The position numbers were made by a program, and so were the translations under genes. A stretch of DNA of 64,000 nucleotides from Prevotella pectinovora (GTDB lineage Bacteria > Bacteroidota > Bacteroidia > Bacteroidales > Bacteroidaceae), in assembly GCF_000834015.1 (NCBI RefSeq), contig NZ_JXQI01000060.1:1-64000 (forward strand). The letters are read 5' to 3'. The notes beneath the pieces are model-generated. The model searched no databases. It was given only the letters and a program-made list of their open reading frames with translations, and was not told the DNA's origin. Positions 1-8,041 of the stretch are shown in pieces (within the stretch, counting starts at the first letter, position 1; every line of letters starts with the position of its first letter).

Positions 1-181
1 TCCTTTTACTTTATAACTAATTGATTTACAACCATAAAGGTACTAAAAATTATTGAGATTACCAACTTTTATAAAGACTTTCTTATCCCGAACTCAGGTT
101 GATATTGGTGGAAAAGGAATCGGATATATGTAAAGTATATATCATTCCAAAGAGGAATGAACAGTAAACGCAATAAAAAAA
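1..181. other. Non-coding, nothing recognised
   Basis: No convincing reading frame or structure is visible in these bases. They lie downstream of the ferredoxin terminator and may be the intergenic tail of a gene outside the window. Confidence 0.4.
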
Positions 182-212
182 AGAGCCTCCCCTTAAGGAA
201 AGCTCTGATTGT
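182..212 (-). terminator. Terminator of the ferredoxin gene
   Basis: Read on the minus strand, AGAGC and GCTCT arms enclose an inner CCTTAAGG, and a run of eight T follows. This is a classic intrinsic terminator 57 bases past the ferredoxin stop codon. Confidence 0.8.
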
Positions 213-268
213 CTAAAACTTAATAATATATGAGATTGTCATCCCATAAGTTCTAAAGGAACTCCGTA

Positions 269-439
269 TTACTCACCAAGGCTGATAGCCTCAGATGGGC
301 AAACAGAAGCACATGTACCGCACTCTGTGCATGCATCTGCGTCGATAGAATACTTGTCGCCCTCAGAGATAGCACCTACTGGGCACTCGTCAATACATGT
401 ACCGCATGCGATACAATCGTCACCAATTACGTAAGCCAT
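269..439 (-). CDS. 2[4Fe-4S] ferredoxin
   Basis: This 56-residue protein is a bacterial-type ferredoxin, a soluble low-potential electron carrier. Two complete cluster motifs are visible: CIACGTCIDECP near residues 9-20 and CTECGTCASVCP near 37-48. Each has the CxxCxxCxxxCP spacing for one [4Fe-4S] cluster, and the two halves show the usual internal duplication. Length matches clostridial-type ferredoxins. It is a single gene with its own promoter (TAACTTTG on the minus strand at 495-502) and a strong terminator. Likely partners are pyruvate:ferredoxin oxidoreductase or Rnf-type complexes, but none is encoded nearby, so that is inference. Confidence 0.95.
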   Translation of the reverse strand: MAYVIGDDCIACGTCIDECPVGAISEGDKYSIDADACTECGTCASVCPSEAISLGE

Positions 440-494
440 AATAATTTATATTTTAAAGTTAATAATGTTCTTGTACTGTTTTTCTCGTACGATG

Positions 495-502
495 CAAAGT
501 TA
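495..502 (-). promoter_or_regulatory. Ferredoxin promoter -7 box
   Basis: The minus strand reads TAACTTTG, a match to the Bacteroidetes TAnnTTTG element, about 55 bases ahead of the ferredoxin start. The -33 region (TTAG) is a weak match. The rest of 503-799 holds only very short frames and nothing I recognise. Confidence 0.6.
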
Positions 503-799
503 GATATTTTATTTTAAATACCTAATATTTGGTACGGTTTTTTTTGCTTTCGAGTAAAAAATATCAGTTTCGACGTTCCTCAACTCCTGTTTCACATATT
601 ATTAAGTATATAATGAACCAGGGCGATAATCATTTATGGGTATTGCAAAGAAGAAGGGAGAAATCAGGAAATGAAAAAATCAGTAAGGAACAGGATTATG
701 GCATATAAAGTAATTTTAAGCCATAACCAAACATTGATGCCTCCCGAAATGCAATAAGACGCCAAATTCTACGTTATCAGTAAATAAAAACGATAACCG

Positions 800-1561
800 A
801 TGAAGACAATTACAAGACATATACTGATTCTGTTCGCCTTGCTGATGGGCTGCACGGCTATGAAAGCGCAAGACACACAGGTGCAGAATCGACCGTATAC
901 CGATTTGCGACCGTTCCACTTCGGTGTGATGGTGGGAACACACCTGCAGGATCTGGAGTTCGTGGGCATGGGACCGCAGACGATAACGACAGACGACGGC
1001 ACGGTGGAGAAGATAATCACCACCGACCAGGACAAGTGGGACGCCGGATTCACAGTAGGTGTGCTCGGTGAGCTGCGCCTTGGCACACACTTCGCCTTCC
1101 GCCTCGCTCCGGCAATGTATTTCGGAACAAGGAACATCAAATTCATGAACCTGACGGACAAGACCGGCGAAGGAAAGAACGTGATGCAGAACCAGGAGCT
1201 GAAGACCATCTATATCTCTTCTGCCATGGACCTCATCTTCAGCGCACCACGCTTCAACAACCACCGCCCTTATCTCATGGCGGGAGTGAACCCTATGCTG
1301 AACCTCTCAGGCAGCGACAGCGACTATATCAAGCTGAAACGCTACGACGTGTTTCTGGAAGTGGGACTGGGCTGCGATCTCTACCTGCCCTTCTTCAAGC
1401 TGCGACCTGAACTGAAATTCTGCTACGGACTGACCAACTGTCTCGACACCGACCACCCGAAACGGTTCAAAGACCCGAGCATGGCAGACCGCTTCATGTA
1501 TGCAAATTCAGTGAAAGAATGCCGGAGCAAAATCATCGCCCTGACATTCTACTTTGAATAA
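800..1561 (+). CDS. porT: Type IX secretion outer-membrane protein PorT
   Basis: PorT is an outer-membrane beta-barrel protein needed for type IX secretion, which exports C-terminally tagged proteins through the outer membrane of Bacteroidetes. The 253-residue product starts with a signal peptide (about residues 1-23, ending KAQ). Alternating aromatic strands follow, including an HFGVMVG strand early on. The most telling part is near residues 185-208, where LEVGLGCDLYLPFFKLRPEL matches the conserved PorT segment, and the chain ends in Phe-x-Phe-Glu as barrel proteins often do. Length fits the family. The gene stands alone; porU and porV lie about 44 kb away. Confidence 0.88.
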   Translation: MKTITRHILILFALLMGCTAMKAQDTQVQNRPYTDLRPFHFGVMVGTHLQDLEFVGMGPQTITTDDGTVEKIITTDQDKWDAGFTVGVLGELRLGTHFAFRLAPAMYFGTRNIKFMNLTDKTGEGKNVMQNQELKTIYISSAMDLIFSAPRFNNHRPYLMAGVNPMLNLSGSDSDYIKLKRYDVFLEVGLGCDLYLPFFKLRPELKFCYGLTNCLDTDHPKRFKDPSMADRFMYANSVKECRSKIIALTFYFE

Positions 1562-1588
1562 ACGGAAACGAACAAATATCATGAACAG

Positions 1589-1637
1589 ACTTCCCTTTGT
1601 GATTACCAGACATGACAAGGCAATCACAAAGGGAAGT
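1589..1637. terminator. Hairpin after porT
   Basis: The 16-base arms at 1589-1604 and 1622-1637 are perfectly complementary. There is no long T tract, so it may act as an mRNA 3'-end stabiliser as much as a terminator. Confidence 0.6.
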
Positions 1638-1797
1638 TCAGTTATATGCAATCATCAATAAACTCCAAGCGGACCGACGTCATCACAATACCGTCTAAAT
1701 GCAATCATGATATTGCAAAAAGAGACAAAAGTGACATTAATCAAAGAGAAAACAGAAAAAAAAGTAATTCAGAAGTTCAACTTATTTGATATTTTCA

Positions 1798-1805
1798 TAT
1801 ATTTG
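1798..1805 (+). promoter_or_regulatory. hppA promoter -7 box
   Basis: TATATTTG matches the TAnnTTTG element and predicts an untranslated leader of about 75 bases before hppA. No clear TTTG lies 20 bases upstream. Confidence 0.6.
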
Positions 1806-1812
1806 CAACCAT

Positions 1813-1857
1813 AAACCCAAATCAGTCTTCAGGGCTTGCTTGGGTTTTGATTTTTTA
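1813..1857 (+). promoter_or_regulatory. Terminator-like hairpin in the hppA leader
   Basis: AAACCCAA (1813-1820) pairs with TTGGGTTT (1840-1847), and a T-rich stretch follows at 1848-1857, between the promoter and the hppA start. On the minus strand it reads as one copy of the dispersed CTAATGACCG-type motif. It could act as an attenuator; no leader peptide is evident. Confidence 0.5.
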
Positions 1858-1885
1858 AGCAGTCAAACTTAAATATCAAATATTT

Positions 1886-4090
1886 ATGAACAACATTCCA
1901 TTAGTTTTCTGGCTGATTCCCGTAGCAAGCATCGTGGCATTGGGAATGGCATGGTATTTCTTCCGCACCATGATGAAAGAGGAAGAGGGAACCGACCGTA
2001 TGAAGGAGATTGCAGCACACGTGAGAAAGGGTGCGATGGCATATCTCAAACAGCAATACAAGGTGGTGGGCATAGTATTCATAGTGCTTGCCATAATATT
2101 CTCATTCATGGCATACGTGCTCGAAGTGCAGAACCCATGGGTGCCGTTCGCATTCCTTACCGGCGGACTGTTCTCCGGACTCTCCGGATTCTTCGGCATG
2201 AAGACCGCCACATACGCCTCTGCACGCACAGCCAACGGAGCACGCACAGGACTGGACAAGGGACTGAAGACTGCATTCCGCAGCGGCGCCGTGATGGGAC
2301 TCGTAGTCGTGGGCCTCGGACTCCTCGACATCGCCATCTGGTTTCTGGTCCTCAACGCTGTATATGCCGATGAGAAGACTGCCCTGATAACCATTACCAC
2401 CACAATGCTCACATTCGGAATGGGAGCCTCAACACAGGCGCTCTTCGCACGTGTGGGCGGCGGAATTTACACCAAGGCAGCCGACGTGGGAGCCGACCTC
2501 GTGGGAAAAGTGGAAGCCAACATACCGGAGGATGACCCCCGCAACCCTGCCACCATCGCCGACAACGTGGGCGACAACGTGGGCGACGTGGCTGGAATGG
2601 GAGCCGACCTCTATGAGAGCTATTGCGGATCTATACTCTCCACTGCTGCTCTCGGCGCCACGGCATTCGCCATGAACGGCGACATGCAGCTGAAGGCTGT
2701 CATAGCTCCGATGATAATCGCGGCGATAGGCATCTTCCTCTCGCTGATTGGAATCTTCCTGGTGCGCACCAAAGAGGGCGCATCGATGAAAGACCTGCTT
2801 CATTCGCTCGGTCTCGGCACTAACGTCAGTGCCGTGCTCATCGCCATCGCCACATTCTTCATCCTCTATCTGCTGGGAATTGAAAACTGGCTCGGACTGT
2901 CGTTCTCGGTAATCAGCGGTCTGGCAGCGGGAGTAATCATCGGACAGGCTACAGAATATTACACATCACAGAGCTACAAGCCTACACAGAAAATTGCAGA
3001 GGCATCGCAGACAGGACCTGCCACGGTAATCATCAAGGGCATCGGCACGGGAATGATATCAACGATGGTGCCAGTGGTGACCATCTCCGTGGCTATCATG
3101 CTCAGCTACCTGTGTGCCAACGGTTTCGACATGTCGCTATCAGCCAAGAGTCTCAGCACCGGTCTCTATGGCATCGGCATCGCTGCCGTGGGAATGCTCT
3201 CCACACTCGGCATCACATTGGCTACCGATGCCTACGGCCCTATCGCCGACAATGCCGGCGGCAACGCCGAGATGAGCGGACTGGGCGAGGCTGTGCGTGA
3301 GCGCACCGACGCTCTCGACGCTCTCGGCAACACCACAGCGGCAACGGGAAAGGGATTCGCCATCGGTTCGGCGGCGCTAACGGCGCTTGCATTGCTTGCC
3401 TCCTATATAGAGGAGATAAAGATTGCCATGGTGAGAGCCTTCGAGGGCGGCAAGCAATATGTGGATGCGGCAGGAAACATCTTCGACCCTACAAACGCTT
3501 CTACGATAGACTTCATAAACTTCTTCCAGGTGAACCTCATCAACCCGAGAGTGCTCGTGGGAGCATTTCTCGGAGCCATGGCGGCATTCCTCTTCTGCGG
3601 ACTCACGATGGGTGCCGTGGGACGTGCTGCAGAATCGATGGTACAGGAGGTGCGCCGACAGTTCCGCGAGATAAAGGGAATACTTGAAGGCAAGGCAACG
3701 CCAGACTACGGACGCTGCGTGGAGATAAGCACGAGGAGCGCACAGCGGGAGATGATAATCCCGTCGCTGCTCGCCATAGTGATACCGATAGTGGTAGGCT
3801 TGGTATTGGGAGTTGCCGGCGTGCTCGGATTGCTGACCGGCGGACTGGCAGCCGGTTTCACCCTCGCCGTGTTCATGTCGAATTCGGGCGGAGCATGGGA
3901 CAATGCCAAGAAGATGATTGAGGAAGGACACTTCGGCGGCAAAGGCAGCGAGAACCACAAGTCCACCATCGTTGGCGACACCGTGGGCGACCCATTCAAA
4001 GACACTTCCGGTCCGTCGCTCAACATCCTCATCAAACTGATGTCGATGGTCAGCATCGTGATGGCAGGACTGACGATTGCCTTCCTGTAA
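1886..4090 (+). CDS. hppA: Membrane-bound, K+-dependent, probably Na+-pumping pyrophosphatase
   Basis: This integral membrane enzyme hydrolyses pyrophosphate and uses the energy to move Na+ (or H+) out of the cytoplasm. The 734-residue chain has many long hydrophobic helices and the diagnostic substrate loops DVGADLVGKVE, then a long stretch ending NVGDNVGDVAGMGADL, plus a second Asp-rich loop near the end (VGDTVGDPFKDTSGPS). The signature GNTTAATGKG has Ala where K+-independent enzymes carry Lys, which by family knowledge marks the K+-dependent class. Most such enzymes in Bacteroidetes pump Na+. Length is normal. It is a single gene with its own promoter and a hairpin leader. Confidence 0.95.
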   Translation: MNNIPLVFWLIPVASIVALGMAWYFFRTMMKEEEGTDRMKEIAAHVRKGAMAYLKQQYKVVGIVFIVLAIIFSFMAYVLEVQNPWVPFAFLTGGLFSGLSGFFGMKTATYASARTANGARTGLDKGLKTAFRSGAVMGLVVVGLGLLDIAIWFLVLNAVYADEKTALITITTTMLTFGMGASTQALFARVGGGIYTKAADVGADLVGKVEANIPEDDPRNPATIADNVGDNVGDVAGMGADLYESYCGSILSTAALGATAFAMNGDMQLKAVIAPMIIAAIGIFLSLIGIFLVRTKEGASMKDLLHSLGLGTNVSAVLIAIATFFILYLLGIENWLGLSFSVISGLAAGVIIGQATEYYTSQSYKPTQKIAEASQTGPATVIIKGIGTGMISTMVPVVTISVAIMLSYLCANGFDMSLSAKSLSTGLYGIGIAAVGMLSTLGITLATDAYGPIADNAGGNAEMSGLGEAVRERTDALDALGNTTAATGKGFAIGSAALTALALLASYIEEIKIAMVRAFEGGKQYVDAAGNIFDPTNASTIDFINFFQVNLINPRVLVGAFLGAMAAFLFCGLTMGAVGRAAESMVQEVRRQFREIKGILEGKATPDYGRCVEISTRSAQREMIIPSLLAIVIPIVVGLVLGVAGVLGLLTGGLAAGFTLAVFMSNSGGAWDNAKKMIEEGHFGGKGSENHKSTIVGDTVGDPFKDTSGPSLNILIKLMSMVSIVMAGLTIAFL

Positions 4091-4137
4091 CGGCATCCCG
4101 ACGACTCTTTCTGAATATCCTCCAATGCAAAAATAAC

Positions 4138-4178
4138 ATGCCCCGCCATGACAATCTCTATGTCACGGCGGGGCATGT
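4138..4178. terminator. Hairpin after hppA
   Basis: The arms CATGCCCCGCC.TGACA and TGTCACGGCGGGGCATG form a very stable stem 48 bases after hppA. There is no T run. Three imperfect copies of CTTCATGTCGTAAA follow between 4170 and 4245. Confidence 0.6.
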
Positions 4179-4254
4179 CGTAAATATATAATTTAAGACG
4201 TAGATTTATCCTTCATGTCGTAAATCTATCCTTCATGTCGTAAAAGACAATCCT

Positions 4255-5067
4255 TTAGAGCTTTATCACTTCAAGATCGTCGGGAACGAACACGTTGCCA
4301 GAGAAATTCTCTTTCACCTCTTCGGTATAGCGTTCCTTACGATGAGCGAGGTCGGTGTCTTCAGTGTGATATACAATAAGATTCCTTACACCGGTCTTCT
4401 CTGCCATTGTTCCGGCATCAAGTGCGGTACTGTGGAATTTCTCGTATGGACGGAAGAGCTCCCTGTCGGCATACAGACAGAAAGCCTCACACATCATCCA
4501 GTCGGCACCGGCGGCATGTTGCAGCGTCTGCTCCGAACAAGGTTCGTCGCCCATACACACCAGTCTTTCGCCATTGCCGAAGCGCAGGGAGAATCCATAT
4601 TGCGGTTCCTTCTTGGAGTGGATGTCGAAACATTTCACATCCATCGTGCCCACCTGGAATCCGTCTCCGTCGGCAAGGCGGTGGAACAATATCTCCGAAC
4701 CGATGAGAGCGTTGTATTTCTTGTGCAGGGTCATTCCGCAGATGGCGGTTATCACATCCACCACCTTGCCGTTGCCATACACGTGGAGCACCCCGTCGTA
4801 GCGCTTTTCAAGCACATGCTGCATTATCACTCTCACCACCCATACCACTCCGAGCACGTGGTCGGTATGGGCATGTGTAACGAAGAGGTGATGGATATCA
4901 TCGATGGCGACTCCAGCCTTGGGCAACTGTCCCAGGATACCGTTTCCGCCACCGGCATCAACCATCAGCCTGTCGCTCCCCGACTCCACCACGAAACAGG
5001 TGTTGTAGCAGCGAGTCACCGTGGCGCTACCCGTGCCGAGCATGATTATTCTGTTTTCTTTTTCCAT
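4255..5067 (-). CDS. MBL-fold metallohydrolase, RNase Z / AtsA-like
   Basis: This is a metallo-beta-lactamase-fold hydrolase. The HAHTDH motif (THAHTDHVLG) supplies the zinc ligands, a GTGSATVTRCYNTCF segment opens the fold, and later His and Asp residues (FDIHSKKEP, CMGDEPCSE, YHTEDTDL) complete the site. It resembles the RNase Z / arylsulfatase-like branch, but the natural substrate cannot be read from sequence. I prefer the start at 5067 (270 residues, beginning MEKENRIIMLGTG) because the fold begins there. Longer in-frame starts at 5142 (with a purine-rich AAGGAAG ahead of it) and 5169 would add 25-34 non-conserved residues. It is alone between hppA and tRNA-Lys. Confidence 0.8.
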   Translation of the reverse strand: MEKENRIIMLGTGSATVTRCYNTCFVVESGSDRLMVDAGGGNGILGQLPKAGVAIDDIHHLFVTHAHTDHVLGVVWVVRVIMQHVLEKRYDGVLHVYGNGKVVDVITAICGMTLHKKYNALIGSEILFHRLADGDGFQVGTMDVKCFDIHSKKEPQYGFSLRFGNGERLVCMGDEPCSEQTLQHAAGADWMMCEAFCLYADRELFRPYEKFHSTALDAGTMAEKTGVRNLIVYHTEDTDLAHRKERYTEEVKENFSGNVFVPDDLEVIKL

Positions 5068-5235
5068 ATACTCTTTCCCGTTTGCCAGCCTGTTGCTGTC
5101 GTTGCCTGCAACCGAAACATTAATATCTCTTGTTGTTTCCATGTGTCTTCCTTCTTTCATCAGCATCACAAGACATCATGATGCTACAAATAAAAAAACT
5201 ATGATACTACAAATACTTCGATACCGCAGGGCACA

Positions 5236-5267
5236 AAAAAAGGAGGTTCCGAAGACCTCCCTTTGTG
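5236..5267 (-). terminator. Terminator of tRNA-Lys
   Basis: On the minus strand GGGAGGTC-TTCG-GAACCTCC is followed by seven T, a textbook intrinsic terminator immediately after the tRNA. Confidence 0.85.
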
Positions 5268-5340
5268 TGATCCGCTTGGGGTTCGAACCCAAGACCCCAA
5301 CATTAAAAGTGTTGTGCTCTACCAACTGAGCTAGCGGATC
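5268..5340 (-). tRNA. tRNA-Lys (anticodon TTT)
   Basis: The 73-nucleotide cloverleaf has acceptor arms GATCCGC and GCGGATC, a D arm with AGCTCAGTTGGTAGAGC, an anticodon stem-loop centred on CTTTTAA (anticodon TTT), and a T arm with GGTTCGAACCC. The discriminator base is A, and CCA is not encoded. It has its own promoter and terminator. Confidence 0.96.
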
Positions 5341-5371
5341 TCCGTATTTGCTTTATTATCAAAAGCGAGTG

Positions 5372-5403
5372 CAAAGGTATGATTTTTCTGTCAAACAACC
5401 AAA
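5372..5403 (-). promoter_or_regulatory. tRNA-Lys promoter
   Basis: On the minus strand TTTG (5400-5403) and TACCTTTG (5372-5379) are separated by exactly 20 bases. The bases after the -7 box (CACTCGC) are identical to those at the tRNA-Met promoter. Confidence 0.85.
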
Positions 5404-5448
5404 TATTTTAATGATTTTTTTATTCTGACGCATTTTCTTGCTATATCG

Positions 5449-5480
5449 TTTGGAATATTTTTCCTTTTATTATACATTTG
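5449..5480 (+). promoter_or_regulatory. Porin promoter
   Basis: TTTG at 5449-5452 and TACATTTG at 5473-5480 are 20 bases apart. The predicted leader of about 130 bases contains the tandem repeat that follows. Confidence 0.75.
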
Positions 5481-5490
5481 CAACTTCATA

Positions 5491-5597
5491 CGGGAGAAAC
5501 ACAATGTTCTTACGAGAAAGACACAATATTCTTAGAAGGAAAATACGATGTTCTTGTGACAGGAATACAATATTTTCTTGCGGGAAACACACCATGA
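5491..5597 (+). repeat. 22-bp tandem repeat in the porin leader
   Basis: Units of CGGGAGAAACACAATGTTCT type start at 5491, 5513, 5535, 5557 (24 bp) and 5581 (partial), giving about 4.7 diverged copies with no spacers. They fill the space between the promoter and the porin start. Confidence 0.75.
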
Positions 5598-5616
5598 TAA
5601 AACTATAAATTAAAAT

Positions 5617-6639
5617 ATGAGACATTTTCCTTTATTGGCAATCGCTGCCCTATGCGCATTGCCGACACAGGCGCAGGAAACTGCACCGAAACTGAAAATC
5701 GGAGCCGAGACAAAGGTGGGCTTCTACAACGACAGGGTTGGCGGCGAACTGAGGCATGACCACTCTGGATTCAAAGGCGACCAGCTGAACGTCTTCGTTG
5801 ACGGACAAATCAACGAAAAGGTTTCTTTCGCCTTCAGACAGCGACTGAACAAGAAAATCGAAAGAAACGACATTTTCCAGGCAACAGACTGGATGTATGT
5901 AACCTATCAGGCGAACAAGAACTGGGGAGTTTCTGCCGGTAAGGAGATAGTATGGATAGGTGGATACGAATATGAGAAAGCTCCTATCGACATCTATACG
6001 GCATCTGAATTCTGGAACAACGTGACTTGCTTCAAATTCGGTGTGAACGGTGCCTACACCTCTAACAGTGGCAAAGACACCTTCTTCGCACAGTTCTGCG
6101 AGAGCTCTTTTGCCACCGCCGACAGACACGACATGTTTGCCTACAACCTCTATTGGACCGGCACTCACGGCATCTGGAGCACCACCTATTCTCTCAACAT
6201 GATGGAATACGAACCGAGCAAATTCATTTCATACATAGCATTGGGCAACCGATTCAATATGGGACCGGTGACGCTGGAACTGGATTTGATGAACCGTGCT
6301 GCCAGCCATCAGACATATTTCTTCAAAGACTGCTCTGTGATGGCAAACCTGATATACGGCGTGATTCCCATGCTGAACATCTACGGCAAAGTGACCTACG
6401 ACGTGAACAAGACTGACACCGATGCCGACAAATACGTGATGGCCGGCTCGGAGCTTACTACGGTGAGCGGTGGTCTGGAGTTCTTCCCTGTAAAGAACAA
6501 GAAGAACTTCAGAGTGAACCTCGGTGTGGCACACACCAGCGGAAAGAACACAAACCCTGACGGCACGATGCTCAACGACAGACTGACTATTCAGGCTGGC
6601 GTATCGGCAAAGCTTGACCTGTTCAAAATGGGTTATTGA
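5617..6639 (+). CDS. Outer-membrane porin, phosphate-selective porin O/P-like
   Basis: This 340-residue protein begins with a signal peptide (about residues 1-19, cleaved after TQAQ) and consists of repeated amphipathic beta strands rich in Tyr, Phe and Gly, such as VSFAFRQRL and WGVSAGKEIVWIGG, ending in a strand with KLDLFKMGY. This organisation and the early segment match the porin O/P family of anion-selective outer-membrane channels. Substrate preference is not visible. The gene directly follows a repeat-filled leader, and the Gate-domain gene 120 bases downstream may be co-transcribed. Confidence 0.7.
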   Translation: MRHFPLLAIAALCALPTQAQETAPKLKIGAETKVGFYNDRVGGELRHDHSGFKGDQLNVFVDGQINEKVSFAFRQRLNKKIERNDIFQATDWMYVTYQANKNWGVSAGKEIVWIGGYEYEKAPIDIYTASEFWNNVTCFKFGVNGAYTSNSGKDTFFAQFCESSFATADRHDMFAYNLYWTGTHGIWSTTYSLNMMEYEPSKFISYIALGNRFNMGPVTLELDLMNRAASHQTYFFKDCSVMANLIYGVIPMLNIYGKVTYDVNKTDTDADKYVMAGSELTTVSGGLEFFPVKNKKNFRVNLGVAHTSGKNTNPDGTMLNDRLTIQAGVSAKLDLFKMGY

Positions 6640-6759
6640 TAATGTCATGGCAACAGCGCATCTGTCAACAATGGCAGATGATGCAATGCCCGGACGACAA
6701 AAAACCAAGAAAACCTATTCAGAATAAATCCAATACCTAAGACATCAACAAAAAGGAAT

Positions 6760-7911
6760 ATGGAAAACAAAACCAAGAAAAGAAGTCTGCTGCCAAATGG
6801 CTGCTTGTGCGTCCTCATCGTAGTGGCGCTGTTCGGATATCTGGGCTATGTGATGGGAGTTCCCAACATGCTCAACACTATAATGAAGACCGCCCACGAC
6901 CTGCTGATCAACACAGTGTTCTATCTCATGAGCATCTGCGTGATAACGGGAGCCTTGGGCAGGGTATTCGTGGAGTTCGGCGTGGTGAGCCTGCTTGAGA
7001 AGCTATTGCGCCCGCTGATGAAACCGGTGTTCAATCTCCCCGGTGTGTCATCGCTGGGAGCCGTGATGACGTTCCTCTCAGACAACCCCGCCATCATATC
7101 GCTTGCCAACGACAAGAGATTCGCCTCGTTCTTCAAGAAATACCAGTATATTTCCCTAACCAACTTTGGAACGGCATTCGGTATGGGTCTTCTGGTGATA
7201 GTGTTCATGGTGGGCAGCGGATTCTATGCTGCACCGTTCATCGGTCTCTTCGGAGCCTGCTGCGGATGTGTCTGCTCCACCCGTCTCATGCAGCGTTTCA
7301 TACTGAAGGCTTTCCCTCAGTATGCCCATGAGAATGCCGTTGAAATAGAAGAGGAGGAAATGACTGCCGAAGAGAGCGACAAACCGAAGAAGTCTGTCTT
7401 CATCCGTCTGCTCGACGGTCTGCTCGACGGTGGACGAAGCGGAGTGGATGTGGGTATTGCCATCATCCCCGGTGTGCTCATCATCTCTACGTTCGTGATG
7501 ATGTTCACCTTCGGCGAAGGTGCCAACGGATACGATGGTTCGGCATATCAGGGTGTGGAACTGCTTCCAGCCCTTGCCTATAAGATAAACTTCGTGTTTG
7601 AATGGCTCTTCGGATTCAACGATCCACATCTCGTGGCATTCCCTATCACCGCTCTCGGAGCTGTAGGCGCTGCATTGAGCCTGGTGCCAGGTTTCATTGA
7701 GCACGGATGGGTAGATGGCAACGCCATTGCGGTATTCACGGCAATCGGTATGTGCTGGAGCGGATTCTTGAGCACCCACACTGCGATGCTCGACTCTCTG
7801 GGCTATCGCGACTTGACTCCAAAGGCTATCATCGCCCACACCATCGGAGGTTTGGTGGCAGCCGTCTGCGCCCACCTGGTGTATATGGGATATACCTTGA
7901 TATTCGCATGA
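6760..7911 (+). CDS. Nucleoside-recognition (Gate) domain inner-membrane protein
   Basis: This polytopic membrane protein of 383 residues has several hydrophobic helices in two blocks (roughly 15-190 and 225-380), separated by an acidic cytoplasmic linker (EIEEEEMTAEESDKPKK). Each block has the look of a Gate domain: FLSDNPAIISLANDKRF and GFNDPHLVAFPITALG in the substrate-facing loops, and SGFLSTHTAML near the end. Gate proteins occur in nucleoside transporters and spore-maturation-type proteins, but for this subgroup the substrate is unknown. It follows the porin gene on the same strand, suggesting uptake of a common substrate, which is inference. A strong bidirectional terminator lies downstream. 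Confidence 0.65.
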   Translation: MENKTKKRSLLPNGCLCVLIVVALFGYLGYVMGVPNMLNTIMKTAHDLLINTVFYLMSICVITGALGRVFVEFGVVSLLEKLLRPLMKPVFNLPGVSSLGAVMTFLSDNPAIISLANDKRFASFFKKYQYISLTNFGTAFGMGLLVIVFMVGSGFYAAPFIGLFGACCGCVCSTRLMQRFILKAFPQYAHENAVEIEEEEMTAEESDKPKKSVFIRLLDGLLDGGRSGVDVGIAIIPGVLIISTFVMMFTFGEGANGYDGSAYQGVELLPALAYKINFVFEWLFGFNDPHLVAFPITALGAVGAALSLVPGFIEHGWVDGNAIAVFTAIGMCWSGFLSTHTAMLDSLGYRDLTPKAIIAHTIGGLVAAVCAHLVYMGYTLIFA

Positions 7912-7946
7912 TAATCCCAAGATAATCGCAAGATGTCATAGCAACG

Positions 7947-7985
7947 ACAAAACGGTCATTAGGATTTGCCTAATGACCGTTTTGT
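7947..7985. terminator. Bidirectional terminator (CTAATGACCG family)
   Basis: Perfect 17-base arms (7947-7963 and 7969-7985) around a 5-base loop separate two convergent genes. The stem is a double copy of CGGTCATTAGG/CCTAATGACCG, the motif that recurs elsewhere in the window. Confidence 0.9.
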
Positions 7986-8041
7986 TTATTCTATCAGCCA
8001 TTATGGCTTGAATAGATTTTTACGGGGTTATTGAACTTGAG

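Noticed and set aside
1..180. Possible transposase remnant at the left edge
   Set aside because: A short stretch loosely resembles coding sequence, but no frame or terminal repeat supports an insertion element.
612..799. Short frames of 28-31 codons ahead of porT
   Set aside because: No similarity, no consistent start signal and mutually overlapping; probably chance.
4342..5181. 279-codon frame opposite the MBL-fold hydrolase
   Set aside because: The minus-strand gene has clear zinc motifs; the His-rich antisense product has no features of a protein family.
5491..5597. Possible CRISPR array upstream of the porin
   Set aside because: The units are contiguous, diverged and have no spacers; no cas genes are present.
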